Source: Clostridiales bacterium
GTDB lineage: Bacteria; Bacillota; Clostridia; Saccharofermentanales; UBA5734
Direction: 5' to 3'
Length of the DNA: 13,871 nt
Assembly: GCA_003532195.1 (NCBI GenBank)
Contig: DOFA01000102.1
Span: 241-14,111 of the forward strand
Position numbers and translations under genes: made by a program. Below, one piece after another: positions 12,428 through 13,871 of this stretch (positions within the stretch are counted from its first letter, which is position 1; the number at the start of each line of letters is the position of its first letter). The notes under the pieces are model-generated. The model did no database searches, had not been told where the DNA came from, and worked only from the letters and a program-made list of their open reading frames with translations.

Positions 12428-13612
12428 TCAGACCGCCGGCCGGGCGCGCCGGCAAGCCAGCCAGCTGCCGGCTGACAGCAGCAAGACCATGCCGGCCAGG
12501 GCCAGAGCGGCCGGGAGCGAAGTTCCCTGCCCGGACAAATCGGCGTAGATCAGGGCAAAAGACCAGCGTGCCGGCGACAGGGCGCTGACCGGCTGCAGCC
12601 AGCCGGGAAGCAGCTGCAGCGGATAGATGCAGCCGCCCAGCAAAAGCAGTGCCAGGATGCCCAGCCAGGCGCCCATAAGCAAGGTCTCGCTGGTCCGTCC
12701 CAGGTAACCGAGGATCAGGCAAAACGCCGAGGCGGTCCAATAAAGCAAGATTATGGCCAGAATGACCGGCCAGCGCCTGGCATCAGGGTAATACCGGAAA
12801 AGAACCGCCAGCAGCGGCGCAAAACCGGCTGCCAGCCAGATCAGGCCGATCAGCTGTTTGGCCAGCATCAGCTGCCACCAGGGGACGCCCGCCAGAAGCA
12901 GGCGCTCGTGCAAGCCGCTGCGCCGCTCCTGCTGCACCTGGAGCAGGACCAGCAGCGCTGTCAGCATGGCCAGCAGGCAAGCCAGGGCGCTGACGACATA
13001 GCGGGAGGTGCTGAGTTTGGTTTCTTCGTTGACCCGGACGATGCTTTTCCGGCCTATAAGCTTAAAAACCAGGTCAACCCCCGCGGCGTTGGCTTTGTCG
13101 GAAAGGTCGTGCGTATCGGCCGCCAAAGGCCGGAGCGCATCCTGAAAGGCATAAAGAGAGGCCTGGACAACTTCGACGCTGCCGGAAATATTTTTCAAGA
13201 GACGGACAAAAACGGTTGCCTCGGATGGCATATTTTCATTCAGGTAAACGCTCAGGCCGGAACGTTCCTGTCCCTGAACCGTTTGTTCGTAGAAGCCAGC
13301 CGGAATAACCAGGATCAGCAGGATTTCATTGCCATCCAACCGTCGGCGGGCAGTGTCCAGATCGTCGAGGTAAATCTGGTCGATCAGGCTGATATCGGCG
13401 AACTGGTCGACCAGCGTGAAAGAGATCAGGCTTTGATCTTCATCCACGACCGACACGCTGACCGGCTGGAAGAATTCCGATTGCCCGCCGTTGCCGGCTT
13501 CCGGCAGGCTGCCGAGCAGAAAAGCCGTCAGGAGGAACATCAGGGCCAGATAGCCGAGGGAGCGGCTGTTCCAGGACTCCTGTACATACAGGCGCAGCAG
13601 TTTAAAAAGCAT
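12428..13612 (-). CDS. ABC-2 type exporter permease, first subunit
   Basis: A 394-residue permease with the same layout as its neighbour: helix at about 19-37, a large extracytoplasmic domain beginning VSVSVVDEDQSLISF and running to about residue 200, then five helices near 207-228, 247-270, 280-303, 308-332 and 365-387. It is distant from the other permease in sequence but clearly its counterpart. ATG 13612 lies inside the last codons of the ATPase gene (11-nt overlap), with AGAGGG as the ribosome binding site, so translation is coupled to the ATPase. It belongs to a three-gene export operon that continues left into the second permease. Confidence 0.87.
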   Translation of the reverse strand: MLFKLLRLYVQESWNSRSLGYLALMFLLTAFLLGSLPEAGNGGQSEFFQPVSVSVVDEDQSLISFTLVDQFADISLIDQIYLDDLDTARRRLDGNEILLILVIPAGFYEQTVQGQERSGLSVYLNENMPSEATVFVRLLKNISGSVEVVQASLYAFQDALRPLAADTHDLSDKANAAGVDLVFKLIGRKSIVRVNEETKLSTSRYVVSALACLLAMLTALLVLLQVQQERRSGLHERLLLAGVPWWQLMLAKQLIGLIWLAAGFAPLLAVLFRYYPDARRWPVILAIILLYWTASAFCLILGYLGRTSETLLMGAWLGILALLLLGGCIYPLQLLPGWLQPVSALSPARWSFALIYADLSGQGTSLPAALALAGMVLLLSAGSWLACRRARPAV

Positions 13613-13871
13613 TGGCGCCCTCTTCGGCGACTCTGCCGTCTTTCAGGGTGATGATCCGGTCGCAGACAGCGGCCAGCTCATTGTAATAATGATTGACCAG
13701 CAGGACAATGCAGCCCTTGCCGCGCAGGCCGCCGATGGTTCCCAGGATCAGGTCGCGGTTTTCCTCGTTCATGCCGGCGGTGGGTTCATCCAGCAGGACC
13801 AGCCGGGGATTGCCGATCAGACCCGCGGCCAGGTTGGCCCGCCGGGCCATGCCGCCCGAGCAGCGCCCGAC
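13602..13871 (-). CDS. ABC transporter ATPase (partial, C-terminal 89 residues)
   Basis: The C-terminal end of the ATP-hydrolysing subunit of the export system; the Walker A half lies beyond the window. The visible part begins VGRCSGGMARR, the ABC signature, then LVLLDEP (Walker B with catalytic Glu), the D-loop region TAGMNEEN, and VNHYYNEL with the H-loop histidine. Two positions are unusual: the signature has Cys where most ABC-2 ATPases have Leu (LSGGM), and the D-loop has Asn where Asp is typical (AGLDP). The protein ends only about 10 residues after the DGRVAEEG strand, shorter than many relatives. It is the first of the visible ABC genes and overlaps the permease start. Confidence 0.9.
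   Translation of the reverse strand, partial: VGRCSGGMARRANLAAGLIGNPRLVLLDEPTAGMNEENRDLILGTIGGLRGKGCIVLLVNHYYNELAAVCDRIITLKDGRVAEEGANAF

Overview
The window looks like a chromosomal segment of an anaerobe-type bacterium, most likely Bacillota/Clostridia-like. The evidence is strong AG-rich ribosome binding sites, close matches to sigma-70/sigma-A promoters, a type III (CoaX) pantothenate kinase, a YcxB-like protein, and a PaaK-like adenylate-forming enzyme. The taxonomic guess is weak because no rRNA or other marker is present. Every function below is read from motifs by eye; no database search was run.

The window has two parts. Bases 1 to about 3585 are visibly AT-richer and accessory in character. 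They hold the 3' end of an unidentified gene, an AT-rich control region with phased AACGAT boxes, an AlbA_2 (Schlafen-type)/GHKL/winged-helix protein, a decayed second copy of the same gene end (88-bp direct repeat), a HigA-like XRE regulator without a toxin partner, and a convergent AAA_14/DUF4143 ATPase with a paired dyad operator in its leader. From about 3586 onward the sequence is GC-rich, tightly packed and core-like.

The GC-rich part starts with a two-gene minus-strand operon: a roughly 10-TM membrane acyltransferase-like protein (5009-6238) followed 13 nt later by a PaaK/F390-synthetase-like adenylate-forming enzyme (3586-4995). Divergent from it is a five-gene coenzyme A operon on the plus strand: coaBC, coaX, panB, panC, panD (6489-10550). 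The first four genes are joined by 4-nt ATGA overlaps and panD follows after 3 nt. Together they cover ketopantoate formation, beta-alanine formation, their ligation to pantothenate, phosphorylation, and conversion to 4'-phosphopantetheine. Ketopantoate reductase, CoaD and CoaE are not in the window. A hairpin separates panD from a convergent YcxB-like membrane protein gene with its own promoter.

The right edge is a minus-strand ABC-2 exporter operon: a partial ATPase running off the window and two six-TM permeases, each with a large extracytoplasmic loop.

The most unusual material is in the left 3.6 kb: two independent arrays of regulatory-looking repeats, a predicted Schlafen-type nuclease domain fused to a GHKL ATPase, and the duplicated gene end flanking it. 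The uncharacterised acyltransferase/adenylating-enzyme pair next to the CoA operon comes second.
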